A stretch of 64,000 nucleotides of DNA from Micromonospora sp. HM5-17 (GTDB lineage: Bacteria > Actinomycetota > Actinomycetes > Mycobacteriales > Micromonosporaceae), in contig NZ_RJWA01000002.1 of assembly GCF_003762835.1 (NCBI RefSeq), positions 558,001-622,000 on the forward strand, read 5' to 3'. Positions 27,456 to 35,913 of the stretch are shown piece by piece; the stretch's first letter is position 1, and the number at the start of each line of letters is the position of its first letter. The position numbers were made by a program, and so were the translations under genes. The notes beneath the pieces were generated by a model, which was not told where the DNA came from, did not search any database, and saw nothing but the letters and a program-made list of their open reading frames with translations.

Positions 27456-29618
27456 TCAGGGATGGTGGGCGGCGGTGACGGCCTCGGCCGGTGCCGGCGC
27501 AGGGGCGTGCGCGAGCGGCGCGTGCGGCAGCCGGCGCTCCAGCCAGCGCGGCAGCCACCAGGCGTGCCGGCCGAGCAGGTGCATCACCGCGGGTACGGTG
27601 AGGCACCGGATCAGCACCGCGTCCACCGCGACGGCGACCGCCAGTCCGAGGCCGAACTGCTGGAGCATCCGGCTCGGGTCGAACAGGAACGCCCCGAAGA
27701 CGACCACCATGATGGTGGCGGCGGCGGTCACCACCCGACCGGTCGTGGCCAGGCCCTCGGTGACCGCGCGGGTCGGGTCCCCGTGCCGGGTCCACTCCTC
27801 GTGCATCCGGGCCAGCAGAAAGACCTCGTAGTCCATCGAGAGGCCGAAGATGATCGCGAAGATCATCACCGGGACGTACGCCTCGATCGGCCCCGGCTCG
27901 GCGCCGAGCAGGCCGTGCTGGAAGACCAGGGTGATGACGCCGGTGGCGGCGGCAACGCTGAGCAGGTTGAGCAGTGCCGCCTTGACCGGGATCCACACCG
28001 ACCGGAAGACGACGAGCAGCAGCAGTGCGGAGAGCCCGACGACGACCGCGACGAAGAGCGGCAGCCGGGCCGCGACCGCGTCGGCGAAGTCGGTCACCGC
28101 GGCGGTGCTGCCGCCGACCAGCAGGGTGCCACCGCTGTTCCGGGCCACCGGCGGCAGGACCTCGGCGCGTAGCCGGGTCACCAGCTCGGCGGTCGCCTCG
28201 TCCTGCGGTGCCGAGGTCGGGACGACGACGAGGAGCGCGGTGCCGTCGCCCACCGGCTGCGGCGGGGCGACCGAGGCGACCCCGGCGGTGCTGGCGAGCG
28301 CGTTCCGGGCCGCCTCCGCCACCGCCGGGCCGCCCTGGGCGACCACCACCAGCGGCCCGTTCACCCCGGGGCCGAACCCCTCGGCGAGCAGGTCGTACGC
28401 GGTTCGGCTGGTCGAGCCCTCGGCGTCCGTGCCGGCGTCGGCGAAGCCGAGCCGCAGGTCCAGCGCCGGTGCGGCGAGCCCGAGCAGAGCGAGCACCGAC
28501 AGCACCGCCACCAGCCCGGCGTGCCGGCGTACGGCGGCGGACCAGCGCCGCCAGGTCGCGCCCTCGACACGCGCCGCGCGGCCCGCCCGCGCGGCCCGCC
28601 GCGCCACCGCGCGCTCCAGGCGCGGACCGACGACCGCGAGCAGTGCCGGTAGGAGCGTGAGCGTGGCGACCATGGTCATCAGCACGGTCAGCGCGACCGC
28701 CACGGCAACGCCCTGCAACGAGCCCAGTCCGAGCGCGACCAGGCCGAGCAACGCGATGATCACCGTGCAGCCCGCGAAGAAGACGGTCCGCCCGGCGGTG
28801 TCCAGCGCCGTCTCCGCGGCCTCGGCCCGCGCTCGTCCGGCGACGAGTTCCGCGCGGTAGCGGGAGAAGACCAGCAGCGCGTAGTCGATCCCGACGCCGA
28901 GGCCGACCAGCACCATCAGCGGCGCGGTGAAGTCGGCGACGGTGGCGGCGTGCGAGGCCAGCACGGTCGCCCCGATCGCGGTCCCCACCGCGAAGATCGC
29001 GATCACGATGGGCAGGCTCGCGGCGAGGAGTGAGCCGAAGAGCAGGACGAGGACCACCAGCGCGGCGAGCAAACCGATCCCCTCCGAGGGCCCGCCACCC
29101 TCCTGAACGCCCCGGACCGGGTCGCCGCCCACCGCCACCCGCAGCCCGTCGCCGCCGGCCGCCTCCGCCGTGTCGATCAGCCGGCGTACGTCCTCGGCCG
29201 GCAGCTCCTCGGCCGGCGCGTCGAGGGTCACCCGGGCGTACCCGGTCGTGCCGTCCCGGGACACCGACGCCGGGTCGGCGTACGGGTCGCCGACCTCGAC
29301 GACCCGGGGCAGCCGTCGTACCTCCGCGAGCAGCCCGTCGACCCTGGGCCGGACCTCCGGCGCCACCAGCCCGGCCGGTGCCTGGACGACGATGTCGACC
29401 GTGGCGCCGGTCCGGTCCGGGGCCCGGTCCCGCAGGACGTCGAGGGCCCGCTGCGAGTCGGTGCCGGGCAGGGAGAAGTCGTTGTGGTACGCGCTTCCGG
29501 CCACCTGCGCGGCGACGGTGCCGGTCACCAGTACGGCGACCCAGAGCAGCACCGCCCACCAGCGGCGTCGGTACGACCACCGTGCGAGCCGGGCGAAGAT
29601 GGACCGTGTGTCGGGCAT
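27456..29618 (-). CDS. MMPL-family RND transporter
   Basis: A 720-residue MMPL exporter with two repeats of an extracytoplasmic loop and membrane domain; GIDYALLVFSRYRAEL and GLSMDYEVFLLARMHEEW are the paired motifs in the two halves. ATG with GGGAG ten bases upstream; an upstream ATG at 29693 in the same frame lacks a good site. The gene is divergent from a two-component system. The intergenic palindrome (29712-29731) suggests the response regulator controls it. Substrate unknown; the second MMPL transporter of the window (20507) is a distant homologue. Confidence 0.92.
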   Translation of the reverse strand: MPDTRSIFARLARWSYRRRWWAVLLWVAVLVTGTVAAQVAGSAYHNDFSLPGTDSQRALDVLRDRAPDRTGATVDIVVQAPAGLVAPEVRPRVDGLLAEVRRLPRVVEVGDPYADPASVSRDGTTGYARVTLDAPAEELPAEDVRRLIDTAEAAGGDGLRVAVGGDPVRGVQEGGGPSEGIGLLAALVVLVLLFGSLLAASLPIVIAIFAVGTAIGATVLASHAATVADFTAPLMVLVGLGVGIDYALLVFSRYRAELVAGRARAEAAETALDTAGRTVFFAGCTVIIALLGLVALGLGSLQGVAVAVALTVLMTMVATLTLLPALLAVVGPRLERAVARRAARAGRAARVEGATWRRWSAAVRRHAGLVAVLSVLALLGLAAPALDLRLGFADAGTDAEGSTSRTAYDLLAEGFGPGVNGPLVVVAQGGPAVAEAARNALASTAGVASVAPPQPVGDGTALLVVVPTSAPQDEATAELVTRLRAEVLPPVARNSGGTLLVGGSTAAVTDFADAVAARLPLFVAVVVGLSALLLLVVFRSVWIPVKAALLNLLSVAAATGVITLVFQHGLLGAEPGPIEAYVPVMIFAIIFGLSMDYEVFLLARMHEEWTRHGDPTRAVTEGLATTGRVVTAAATIMVVVFGAFLFDPSRMLQQFGLGLAVAVAVDAVLIRCLTVPAVMHLLGRHAWWLPRWLERRLPHAPLAHAPAPAPAEAVTAAHHP

Positions 29619-29711
29619 GACGCCGGACTCCCTCGTCGTGCGGGAACGTTGACCCGCCGGACGGTAGGAACGCCAGACAGCGTGGGGAAACACTCTCCGG
29701 CGCGACCCGGG

Positions 29712-29731
29712 GCTACCTCCCGGGAGGTAGC
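29712..29731. promoter_or_regulatory. perfect 20-bp palindrome, likely operator
   Basis: Two 10-bp arms, GCTACCTCCC and GGGAGGTAGC, directly abutted. It lies between the divergent MMPL and kinase genes, about 57 bp upstream of the kinase start, where a NarL-type regulator would be expected to bind. Confidence 0.65.
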
Positions 29732-29775
29732 GGTGCTCCCGCCTCGGGATGACGAGGCCCGGCCTGCCCGCGGCC

Positions 29776-29781
29776 TACGCT
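29776..29781 (+). promoter_or_regulatory. -10 element of a likely leaderless promoter
   Basis: TACGCT fits TAnnnT and ends 6 bp before the GTG at 29788, where no Shine-Dalgarno sequence is seen. Transcription would start at the start codon. Confidence 0.5.
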
Positions 29782-29787
29782 GGATCC

Positions 29788-31074
29788 GTGACGCGCACCC
29801 GGCCCCTCCTCGACGTCGCCGCCGCGGCGGTGACGCTGGCGGTCACCGTCGGCCTCCTGGCCGGCGGCGGGTTGGGTACCCAGGACCCGGCGGGCCGGAG
29901 CCTCGACGTACCGGGCCTGCTGCTCGCCGTGGCGACCGCACTGCCCCTGGCGGCCCGCCGCCGGGCCCCGGCCGTGGTCTTCGCCGTGGTGGCGCTGGCC
30001 AGCGTGGCGCTCACCACCCTGAGGTACCCGCTCGACGTTCCGGTCGGGGCGGCCGTCGCCGCCTACAGCCTCGCCGACGTCTACTCCGGTGCCCCGGGAC
30101 GGCGCCGGGCGGCCGCGTTCGGCGCGGTCGTCGGATTCGTTCCGGCGGTGGCGCTCGGGTACGCCGCGGTCGGGGTCGACGTGCTGGCCCTGCTGACCGA
30201 GCTGGGGTTCTGGCTGCTCGCCTTCGGCGGGTTCTGGCTGCTCGGCGATCGGGCCCGGTTGCGCCGGGAGCGCGTCGCCGACCTGGAAGAACGCGCCCGG
30301 CGGGCCGAGCGGGACGCGGAACGGGAGCGGCGGCTGGCCGCCGCGGAGGAGCGGACCCGGATCGCCCGGGAGCTGCACGACTCGGCGGGCCACGCGATCA
30401 ACGTGATCCTGGTGCAGGCCGCGGCGGCCCGGCTGCTGCACGAACGGGATCCGTGCCGGTCGCGCCAGGCCATCACGACGATCGAGGAGGTCGCCCGGGA
30501 GATCGCCGGTGAGATCGACCGCCTGGTGCGGGCGCTGCGCCACGACGACGTCGACCCGCGGACGCCCGCGAACCTGAGCGCGCTCGGGGAACTGCTCGAA
30601 CGGCACCGGGCGACGGGGCTGACCGTCGACCTCGACGTCGTCGGGGAGCCGCGCGGCCTCACCCGGGGGGTGTCGCAGGCGGCGTACCGGATCCTCCAGG
30701 AGGCGCTCACCAACGCGGCACGGCACGGCGACGGCGCCGCCCGGGTCGCACTGCGGTACGCCACCGACGCGGTCGAGATCGTGGTGGTCAACCGGAGGAG
30801 GCCGGGGGACGACGAGCGCCGGGACGGCACCGCGGGACACGGCATCGTCGGCATTCGGGAGCGGGCGACCCTGCTCGGCGGGACCTGCGTCGTCGGTCCG
30901 GTCGGGGGCCGGTTCGAGGTCCGGGTACGACTGCCCCTGCCGCCCGCCGAGGCGCCTGCCGGGCGGGGGACACCCGCCGGGGTGGAGACGTCCGCCGGGG
31001 TGGAAGCGCTGGCCCGGTCGCCGGTGGCCGTCGGCTCCGGGTCGTCGCGCGGACCGGACGGCCCGGTCCGGTGA
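29788..31074 (+). CDS. sensor histidine kinase, NarL/DesK class
   Basis: A 428-residue kinase. Four or five N-terminal helices (about 5-155), a coiled linker, the HisKA_3 box RIARELHDSAGHAINV (His near 195), and an ATPase domain with ILQEALTNAARHG and GHGIVGIRERA. The C-terminus has a ~55-residue Gly/Ala/Pro/Val tail of low complexity. I choose GTG 29788 because the -10 element TACGCT ends 6 bp before it; an ATG at 29749 is the alternative. It overlaps the regulator gene by 4 bp and is divergent from the MMPL transporter, its likely target. Confidence 0.9.
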   Translation: MTRTRPLLDVAAAAVTLAVTVGLLAGGGLGTQDPAGRSLDVPGLLLAVATALPLAARRRAPAVVFAVVALASVALTTLRYPLDVPVGAAVAAYSLADVYSGAPGRRRAAAFGAVVGFVPAVALGYAAVGVDVLALLTELGFWLLAFGGFWLLGDRARLRRERVADLEERARRAERDAERERRLAAAEERTRIARELHDSAGHAINVILVQAAAARLLHERDPCRSRQAITTIEEVAREIAGEIDRLVRALRHDDVDPRTPANLSALGELLERHRATGLTVDLDVVGEPRGLTRGVSQAAYRILQEALTNAARHGDGAARVALRYATDAVEIVVVNRRRPGDDERRDGTAGHGIVGIRERATLLGGTCVVGPVGGRFEVRVRLPLPPAEAPAGRGTPAGVETSAGVEALARSPVAVGSGSSRGPDGPVR

Positions 31075-31754
31075 GCGTGCTCCGGGTCGTCCTGGTGGAC
31101 GACGACGACCTCATGCGCGCCGGCCTGCGTGCCGTGCTCTCCACCGACGAGTCGATCGCGATCGTCGGCGAGGCCGGCGACGGACGCCAGGCGGTGGCCC
31201 GGACCCGGGAACACCGCCCCGACGTGGTGCTGATGGACGTCCGGATGCCCGACATGGACGGGATCGCCGCGACCGCGGCGATCGTCGAGAGCGTGCCCGG
31301 CACCCGGGTCCTGATCCTGACCACCTTCTCGGACGACGAGTACGTCCTCGGCGCGCTGCACGCCGGTGCCTCCGGCTTCCTGCTCAAGCGGACCCGGCCG
31401 GAGCAGCTCATCGCCGCGCTCCACACGGTCGCCGCGGGTGACTCGCTGCTCTCGCCGTCGGTGACCGCGACCGTGATCAGCCGTCTGGTCAGCCAGCCCC
31501 GGCGGGACCCGGGCGCACAGCGGCGGCTCCACGCGTTGACCCCGCGGGAGCGGGACGTCCTGCACCTCGTCGCCCGCGGGCTGTCCAACGCGGAGATCGC
31601 CGGCCGCCTCCGGATCGAGGAGTCGACGGTGAAGACGCACACCAAACGGATCCTCGCGAAGCTGCGGCTCCGGGACCGGGTGCAGGCGGTCATCTTCGCC
31701 TATGAGGCGGGCCTCGTCGTACCGGGTGAACCGCACGGGACGCCGACGCGCTGA
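31071..31754 (+). CDS. response regulator, NarL/LuxR class
   Basis: A 227-residue regulator. Receiver domain with DDDD acidic pocket, phospho-Asp in VVLMDVRMPDMDG and Lys in FLLKRT; LuxR helix-turn-helix LTPRERDVLHLVARGLSNAEIA to ESTVKTHTKRILAKL. GTG start overlaps the kinase stop. It likely binds the palindrome at 29712 and controls the MMPL transporter and its own operon. Confidence 0.93.
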   Translation: MSVLRVVLVDDDDLMRAGLRAVLSTDESIAIVGEAGDGRQAVARTREHRPDVVLMDVRMPDMDGIAATAAIVESVPGTRVLILTTFSDDEYVLGALHAGASGFLLKRTRPEQLIAALHTVAAGDSLLSPSVTATVISRLVSQPRRDPGAQRRLHALTPRERDVLHLVARGLSNAEIAGRLRIEESTVKTHTKRILAKLRLRDRVQAVIFAYEAGLVVPGEPHGTPTR

Positions 31755-31799
31755 CCCGGCGGTGGCCGGGGGCATCGGGTGGCACGACGTGCCCGGTGT

Positions 31800-31817
31800 G
31801 TCGGCCGCCGGGCCGAC
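31800..31817. terminator. possible hairpin between convergent genes
   Basis: GTCGGC and GCCGAC arms with a 6-base loop, between the response regulator and the cobalamin-binding-type gene; a second small stem, GGCACG/CGTGCC, lies just before it (31781-31793). Both are short. Confidence 0.4.
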
Positions 31818-31837
31818 CCCGCGGCCCGTGGCGGCCG

Positions 31838-32722
31838 TCAGGCCACCCGGGCGATCGCACCCGGCGGCGGGTCCGGTACCACGCCGGGGTGCAGGAGCGC
31901 GGCCATCGCCTCGACACCGTCGACGAGCCGGGGACCCGGGCGGACCACGAGGCCGTCCGCGTCGATCGCCCAGACCGGTACGCCGGGCAGCCGCTCGGCG
32001 ACGATCCGGGCCTGCGCGACCGCGCCGTCGAGGTGGAAACCGCAGGGGGCGACGAGGACGACGTCCGGGCCGGCGTCGGCGAACTCCCGCCAGGTCGTCT
32101 CCACCGACCGGGCCCCGGGACGGGCCGCGACCGGCTCGCCGCCGGCGGCCCGGACCAGGTCCGGCACCCAGTGGCCGGCGGTGAACGGCGGCTCGACCCA
32201 CTCCACGACCGCGACGCGCGGGCGGGTTCGGCCCGCGACGGCGGCGGCGACCGCGTCGAGCCGGGCACGCAGGCGGGTGACGAGTGCCTCGGCGCGTTCC
32301 GGCACTCCGGTCCGCTCCCCGACCGCGTGGATCGTGTCGAGCACCTCGGCCAGGGTGTGCGGGTCGAGGGCGAGTACGTCGGCCCGGCAGCCCAGGTAGT
32401 CGAGGGCGTCCTCGACGTGGCCGGAGGGAAGGGCGCAGACCCGGCAGAGGTCCTGGGTCAGGATCAGCTCGGGACGGAGTTCCGCCAGCGCGTCGGCGTG
32501 CAGCGTGTAGAGGTCCTCGCCGGCGGCCATCCGCGACTTCACGTAGTCGTCGATCTCGCCCGGGCTCATGCCCCGGGTGTCCCGGCCGCCGACCACGATG
32601 CGCTTGTCGATCCGGGCGGTCGGTGGCTCGTCGCACTCGAAGGTGACCCCGACGAGGTCGTCACCGAGGCCGAGGGCGTAGACGATCTCGGTCGCGGAGG
32701 GCAGCAGGGAGACCAGACGCAT
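31838..32722 (-). CDS. BtuF-type cobalamin-binding protein, cytoplasmic
   Basis: A 294-residue protein of the BtuF/helical-backbone metal-receptor family (MRLVSLLPSATEIVYALGLGDDLVGVT is the hallmark). It lacks a signal peptide and lipobox and has no BtuC or BtuD partner nearby, so it may be a cytoplasmic relative rather than the importer's external component. Motifs such as TFECDEP and LTQDLCRVCALP with the Cys pair are typical of this group. The ATG directly follows GGGAGG, too close for normal spacing, so a leaderless mRNA is possible. Role not known. Confidence 0.8.
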   Translation of the reverse strand: MRLVSLLPSATEIVYALGLGDDLVGVTFECDEPPTARIDKRIVVGGRDTRGMSPGEIDDYVKSRMAAGEDLYTLHADALAELRPELILTQDLCRVCALPSGHVEDALDYLGCRADVLALDPHTLAEVLDTIHAVGERTGVPERAEALVTRLRARLDAVAAAVAGRTRPRVAVVEWVEPPFTAGHWVPDLVRAAGGEPVAARPGARSVETTWREFADAGPDVVLVAPCGFHLDGAVAQARIVAERLPGVPVWAIDADGLVVRPGPRLVDGVEAMAALLHPGVVPDPPPGAIARVA

Positions 32723-32819
32723 CCTCCCATCGTGCCCGGGTCATCCCGGGCCACCGCGACCGGAGCCCTGCTCCGGCCGGGCGACCCCGGGTCGGCCCGG
32801 TCCGGGCCGGCCTCCCATT

Positions 32820-32846
32820 GGGACGCCCACCCCTGACGGGCGTCCC
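32820..32846 (-). terminator. hairpin after rpmJ
   Basis: Perfect 9-bp arms GGGACGCCC and GGGCGTCCC with a 9-base loop, downstream of the small ribosomal protein gene on the minus strand. Confidence 0.6.
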
Positions 32847-32891
32847 GCTCCGCCGCCGGGCGCCACCTGCCCGGCCCTTCCGCTCGGCGAC

Positions 32892-33014
32892 TCAGCCCTG
32901 CCGGGTCTTCCAGCGGGGGTTGGTGCGGTTGACGACCAGCACCCGGCCGTGTCGGCGTACCACCACCGAGCCCGGCTTCCGCTTCAGCACCCGCAGGGAG
33001 CGACGAACCCTCAT
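32892..33014 (-). CDS. rpmJ: ribosomal protein bL36, zinc-free type
   Basis: A 40-residue protein ending in [14 protein letters not shown], which matches the type B bL36 (MKVRNSLRALKKIPG and NKKNPRMKARQG in known members). It lacks the zinc-binding Cys/His residues of the standard bL36, so it is the C-minus paralogue usually made when zinc is scarce. The ATG at 33014 has AGGAGG 6 bases upstream; an ATG 24 codons earlier has no such site. It stands alone here, with no uL31, bL28 or bS14 partner and no obvious Zur box upstream. Confidence 0.9.
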   Translation of the reverse strand: MRVRRSLRVLKRKPGSVVVRRHGRVLVVNRTNPRWKTRQG

Positions 33015-33164
33015 GATCATCCTCCTCGGCTGAGGTCCGGCCCGTGTGGCCGTCCGGGTGCACAACATCACCCGAGGAGGCGGCATTCCGGGGCGGCCAG
33101 CCCCGCTCCCGCCGGGGATGTCCGTTCTCAGCCAACGATCTCCGTATGTCGCCCGAATCGCCGA

Positions 33165-34433
33165 TCAGAAGTACGTCTCCAGGACGTCGACGACGGTGTC
33201 GCTGTCGTCGACGACCGGGATGTACCGCCACTTGTCGAAGGCGGTGCACGGGTGCGAGATGCCGAAACAGAGCAGGTCTCCCGGGCGGAGGTCGGCGTCC
33301 GGGGGCACGGCGAGGAAGGCGTGGTGGTCGTTGAGCCGGGTGACGACCACCCCGGCGACCGGCTCGACCGCCCCCGAGACCCGGCGGACCCGCAGCGGGA
33401 TCGGCAGTCCCTCGTCGTACGGGGCGTCCCGCTTGCCCATCCCGGCGATCGCCAGGCCCGGCTCGGGGACGGAGGTGACCTGCGCCCAGAGTTCCAGCGC
33501 GGGGGCCAGCCCGTCCTCGTCCGGGATGCGGCGAAACGGCGTGTGGTCGGCGTAGAAGCCGTGGTCGTGGCTGACGTAGGCACCGCTGCGGAGCACCACC
33601 CGGAGCCGGTGGCCGGCGAGCCAGTCGCCGGCGAGCCGGTCGGCCACCACGTCGAACCAGGCGCTGCCCCCGGCGCTGACGATCACCTCGTCGGCCAGGA
33701 GTCCCCGGCGGGCCAGCTCCGTCGTGGCCGCCCGGGTCCGGTCCAGGTACGCCCCGACCGCGTCGGCGTCGGGGAGTCCGCCCTCGTACGCGGCGACCCC
33801 GGCGAGGCGGACCCGAGGGGTGGCGGCGGCCGCCTCGGCAACCTCGACCAGGTGATCGAGGCTCCGACAGCCGGTACGCCCGCCGGGGTAGCCGAGTTCG
33901 GCCAGGACGGGTACCGCGGCGTTGCCCGGCCGCCCGGCGAGCGCGGCGCCGATCGCCTCGACGCCGGCGACCGAGTCGACGAAGAGGAACGCCTCGAAGC
34001 CCCGGTCCAGTTCGTCCGCGAGCCAGCGCAGCGGCACCGGATCGAGCAGCTGGTTGGCGAGCAGCACCCGGGGCACCCCGAGCGCGCGACAGGCGAGCAG
34101 CTGGTTGGCGGTGGCCACGGTGATCGCCCAGGCGCCGGCGGCGAGCTGCCGGGCGAACAGCGACGGCGCCATGGTGGTCTTACCGTGCGGCGCGAACGAC
34201 AGGCCGTGCCGGGCGCAGAACCGGGCCAGCGTCGCGATGTTCCGGTCGAGGGCGGCACGCCGGGCAACCAACACGGGCCAGGTGAACGCGCCGCCGAAGA
34301 GGTGGTGATTGGCGCCGGCGAACGCGGCGGCCGGGACGGGCGGACCGGGCTGCCAGATCCCCTTCGCCCGCCAGTCCACGGCTGTCCCGACACCGGGCGC
34401 GGGGGCGGGGGCCGCCCGGAGGTGCTCGCCCAT
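33165..34433 (-). CDS. D-serine dehydratase-like PLP enzyme (alanine racemase fold)
   Basis: A 422-residue enzyme with the N-terminal alanine-racemase barrel and C-terminal DSD1-type domain. The PLP lysine lies in PHGKTTMAP (near residue 85). The C-terminal GISHPCTAFDKW carries the zinc-binding His and Cys of the eukaryotic D-serine dehydratase type. Known members deaminate D-serine or D-threonine to keto acids and ammonia; others act as 3-hydroxy-D-amino-acid aldolases. ATG with GGGAG five bases upstream. It is divergent from a regulator and the amidohydrolase/RidA genes. The exact substrate is unknown. Confidence 0.86.
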   Translation of the reverse strand: MGEHLRAAPAPAPGVGTAVDWRAKGIWQPGPPVPAAAFAGANHHLFGGAFTWPVLVARRAALDRNIATLARFCARHGLSFAPHGKTTMAPSLFARQLAAGAWAITVATANQLLACRALGVPRVLLANQLLDPVPLRWLADELDRGFEAFLFVDSVAGVEAIGAALAGRPGNAAVPVLAELGYPGGRTGCRSLDHLVEVAEAAAATPRVRLAGVAAYEGGLPDADAVGAYLDRTRAATTELARRGLLADEVIVSAGGSAWFDVVADRLAGDWLAGHRLRVVLRSGAYVSHDHGFYADHTPFRRIPDEDGLAPALELWAQVTSVPEPGLAIAGMGKRDAPYDEGLPIPLRVRRVSGAVEPVAGVVVTRLNDHHAFLAVPPDADLRPGDLLCFGISHPCTAFDKWRYIPVVDDSDTVVDVLETYF

Positions 34434-34530
34434 CGACTCTCCCTCGGGTCGCACCGAACCCGGTCGGATCCCCACAGGTTCGGATGTGGCTCGCTGTCGG
34501 CTGCCCAGCGTGCCGGCTCGGCCGGGTCAA

Positions 34531-34546
34531 CGTCAAGCACTTGACG
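34531..34546. promoter_or_regulatory. palindrome between divergent genes
   Basis: Perfect 7-bp arms CGTCAAG and CTTGACG separated by CA, in the 181-bp region between the D-serine-dehydratase-like gene and the regulator. It is a good candidate for the operator of the adjacent regulator, and contains TTGAC that could also be part of a -35. Confidence 0.5.
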
Positions 34547-34614
34547 GGAGCTGTCGCGAGGGCGCACCCTATCTCGGCCACGTTTAACGGACCATTTTCG
34601 AACCTGGAGGACCG

Positions 34615-35913
34615 ATGGTGATCGGTCTGGTCATCCACGCCAGCCACCGCGCCGTCTTCGAGGACGCGGCGCGGACCCTGGCCGGGGTGACCCTGGAGTG
34701 GGTGGTCTACGAGCACGAGGACGCGGTACGGGACCTCGTCGGGGACCTGCTCGCCCGGCAGCGCGTCGACGGACTGATGCTCGGCCCGGTCCCGTACGCG
34801 AAGTGTTCCGACCTGCTCCCGGCGGACCTTCCGGTCGCCATCCTGCGGTCGGCCGGCCTGGACCTGTCGCTCGCCTTCTTCAAGGCGCTGTCCCGGGGCT
34901 GGCGGCCGACCCCGGTCAGCATCGACACCTACGACGTCGGAACGGTTGACGAGGTGGTCCGGGCGTTGGACCTGGACCCGGCCGGGATCAGCTGCCTGCC
35001 GTACGACCCGGAGCAGAGCGTGGCGGAGATCGTGGCGTTCCACCGCGCCGCGCTGGCCCGGACCGGCGCCGACTACGTGATCAGCCTGCGTACCGCGGTC
35101 GCGGAGCAGCTGGCTGGCACCACCCGGGTGCTCGGCGGGCTGCCCGGACCGGCCACCCTCCGCGCCCAGTTGCACGAGCTGGCGCTGCGGGTGCAGTCGA
35201 AGCGGGCGAGCGCGCTGCGGTTCGCCGCCGGCGTCTTCCTGGTCAGCCGGGCGGGGCCGCAGCTCGACCTCGACCGGGCCCGGGTGGGCCTGATGAACCT
35301 GCTGCTCAACACCCCCGAGTTCGGCGACGCGTGGATTGAGAACCGGGGCCGGCGCGGAGTGGTGGTCTTCGCCCACCAGGCGCTGTTCGAACAGGCGACC
35401 CGCAACTGGGTGGCCCTGCCGGCGCTCGGCCAGGCCCAGGAGACCCTCGGCATCCGGGTCGCTGCCGGGTTCGGGGTGGGCGCCTCGGCGCGAAGCTGTC
35501 TGCACCTGGCCGAGCGGGCCGCCGCCCGCGCCGAGCAGGAGGACGCACCGAGCGCGTACCTGGTCGAGGACAGCGGGGTGATCATCGGCCCGATGAGTCC
35601 GGTCGGCACCGCGGTCGCCTTCACCTACCGGGGGCACGGCGCCGAGCTGGAGCGGCTCGCCGGTGAGGTGGGGTTGAGTGCGGCGACGCTCTCCCGGCTG
35701 GCGGCGGTCGAGCGGGCGCTGGAGGGGCGGGCCATCTCCCCCGGGGACCTCGCCCAGCAGCTCGGCATCACCGATCCGAGCGGTCGGCGGCTGATCCGCA
35801 AGCTGAGCGAGTCCGGGCTGGTCGAGGCGGAGGGCAGCACGCAGCTGCACCGCAAGGGCCGACCCGCCCGGCTGTACCGGCTGCGCATCGCGGCCGCGAT
35901 CGAGGACCGATGA
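34615..35913 (+). CDS. regulator with winged helix-turn-helix, PrpR/GGDEF-like sensory part
   Basis: A 432-residue soluble protein. The first ~180 residues begin with VIGLVIHASHRAVFEDAA, resembling an N-terminal sensory domain of the PrpR/receptor type. The middle part (about 205-350) resembles a degenerate nucleotide-cyclase/GGDEF fold (LGIRVAAGFGVGASARSCLHLAERA). The C-terminal ~70 residues are a winged helix (ISPGDLAQQLGITDPSGRRLIRKL, GRPARLYRL). It probably regulates the enzymes around it through a ligand. The ATG has GGAGG 4 bases upstream and the stop overlaps the amidohydrolase start (ATGA), so they are one operon. Confidence 0.75.
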   Translation: MVIGLVIHASHRAVFEDAARTLAGVTLEWVVYEHEDAVRDLVGDLLARQRVDGLMLGPVPYAKCSDLLPADLPVAILRSAGLDLSLAFFKALSRGWRPTPVSIDTYDVGTVDEVVRALDLDPAGISCLPYDPEQSVAEIVAFHRAALARTGADYVISLRTAVAEQLAGTTRVLGGLPGPATLRAQLHELALRVQSKRASALRFAAGVFLVSRAGPQLDLDRARVGLMNLLLNTPEFGDAWIENRGRRGVVVFAHQALFEQATRNWVALPALGQAQETLGIRVAAGFGVGASARSCLHLAERAAARAEQEDAPSAYLVEDSGVIIGPMSPVGTAVAFTYRGHGAELERLAGEVGLSAATLSRLAAVERALEGRAISPGDLAQQLGITDPSGRRLIRKLSESGLVEAEGSTQLHRKGRPARLYRLRIAAAIEDR

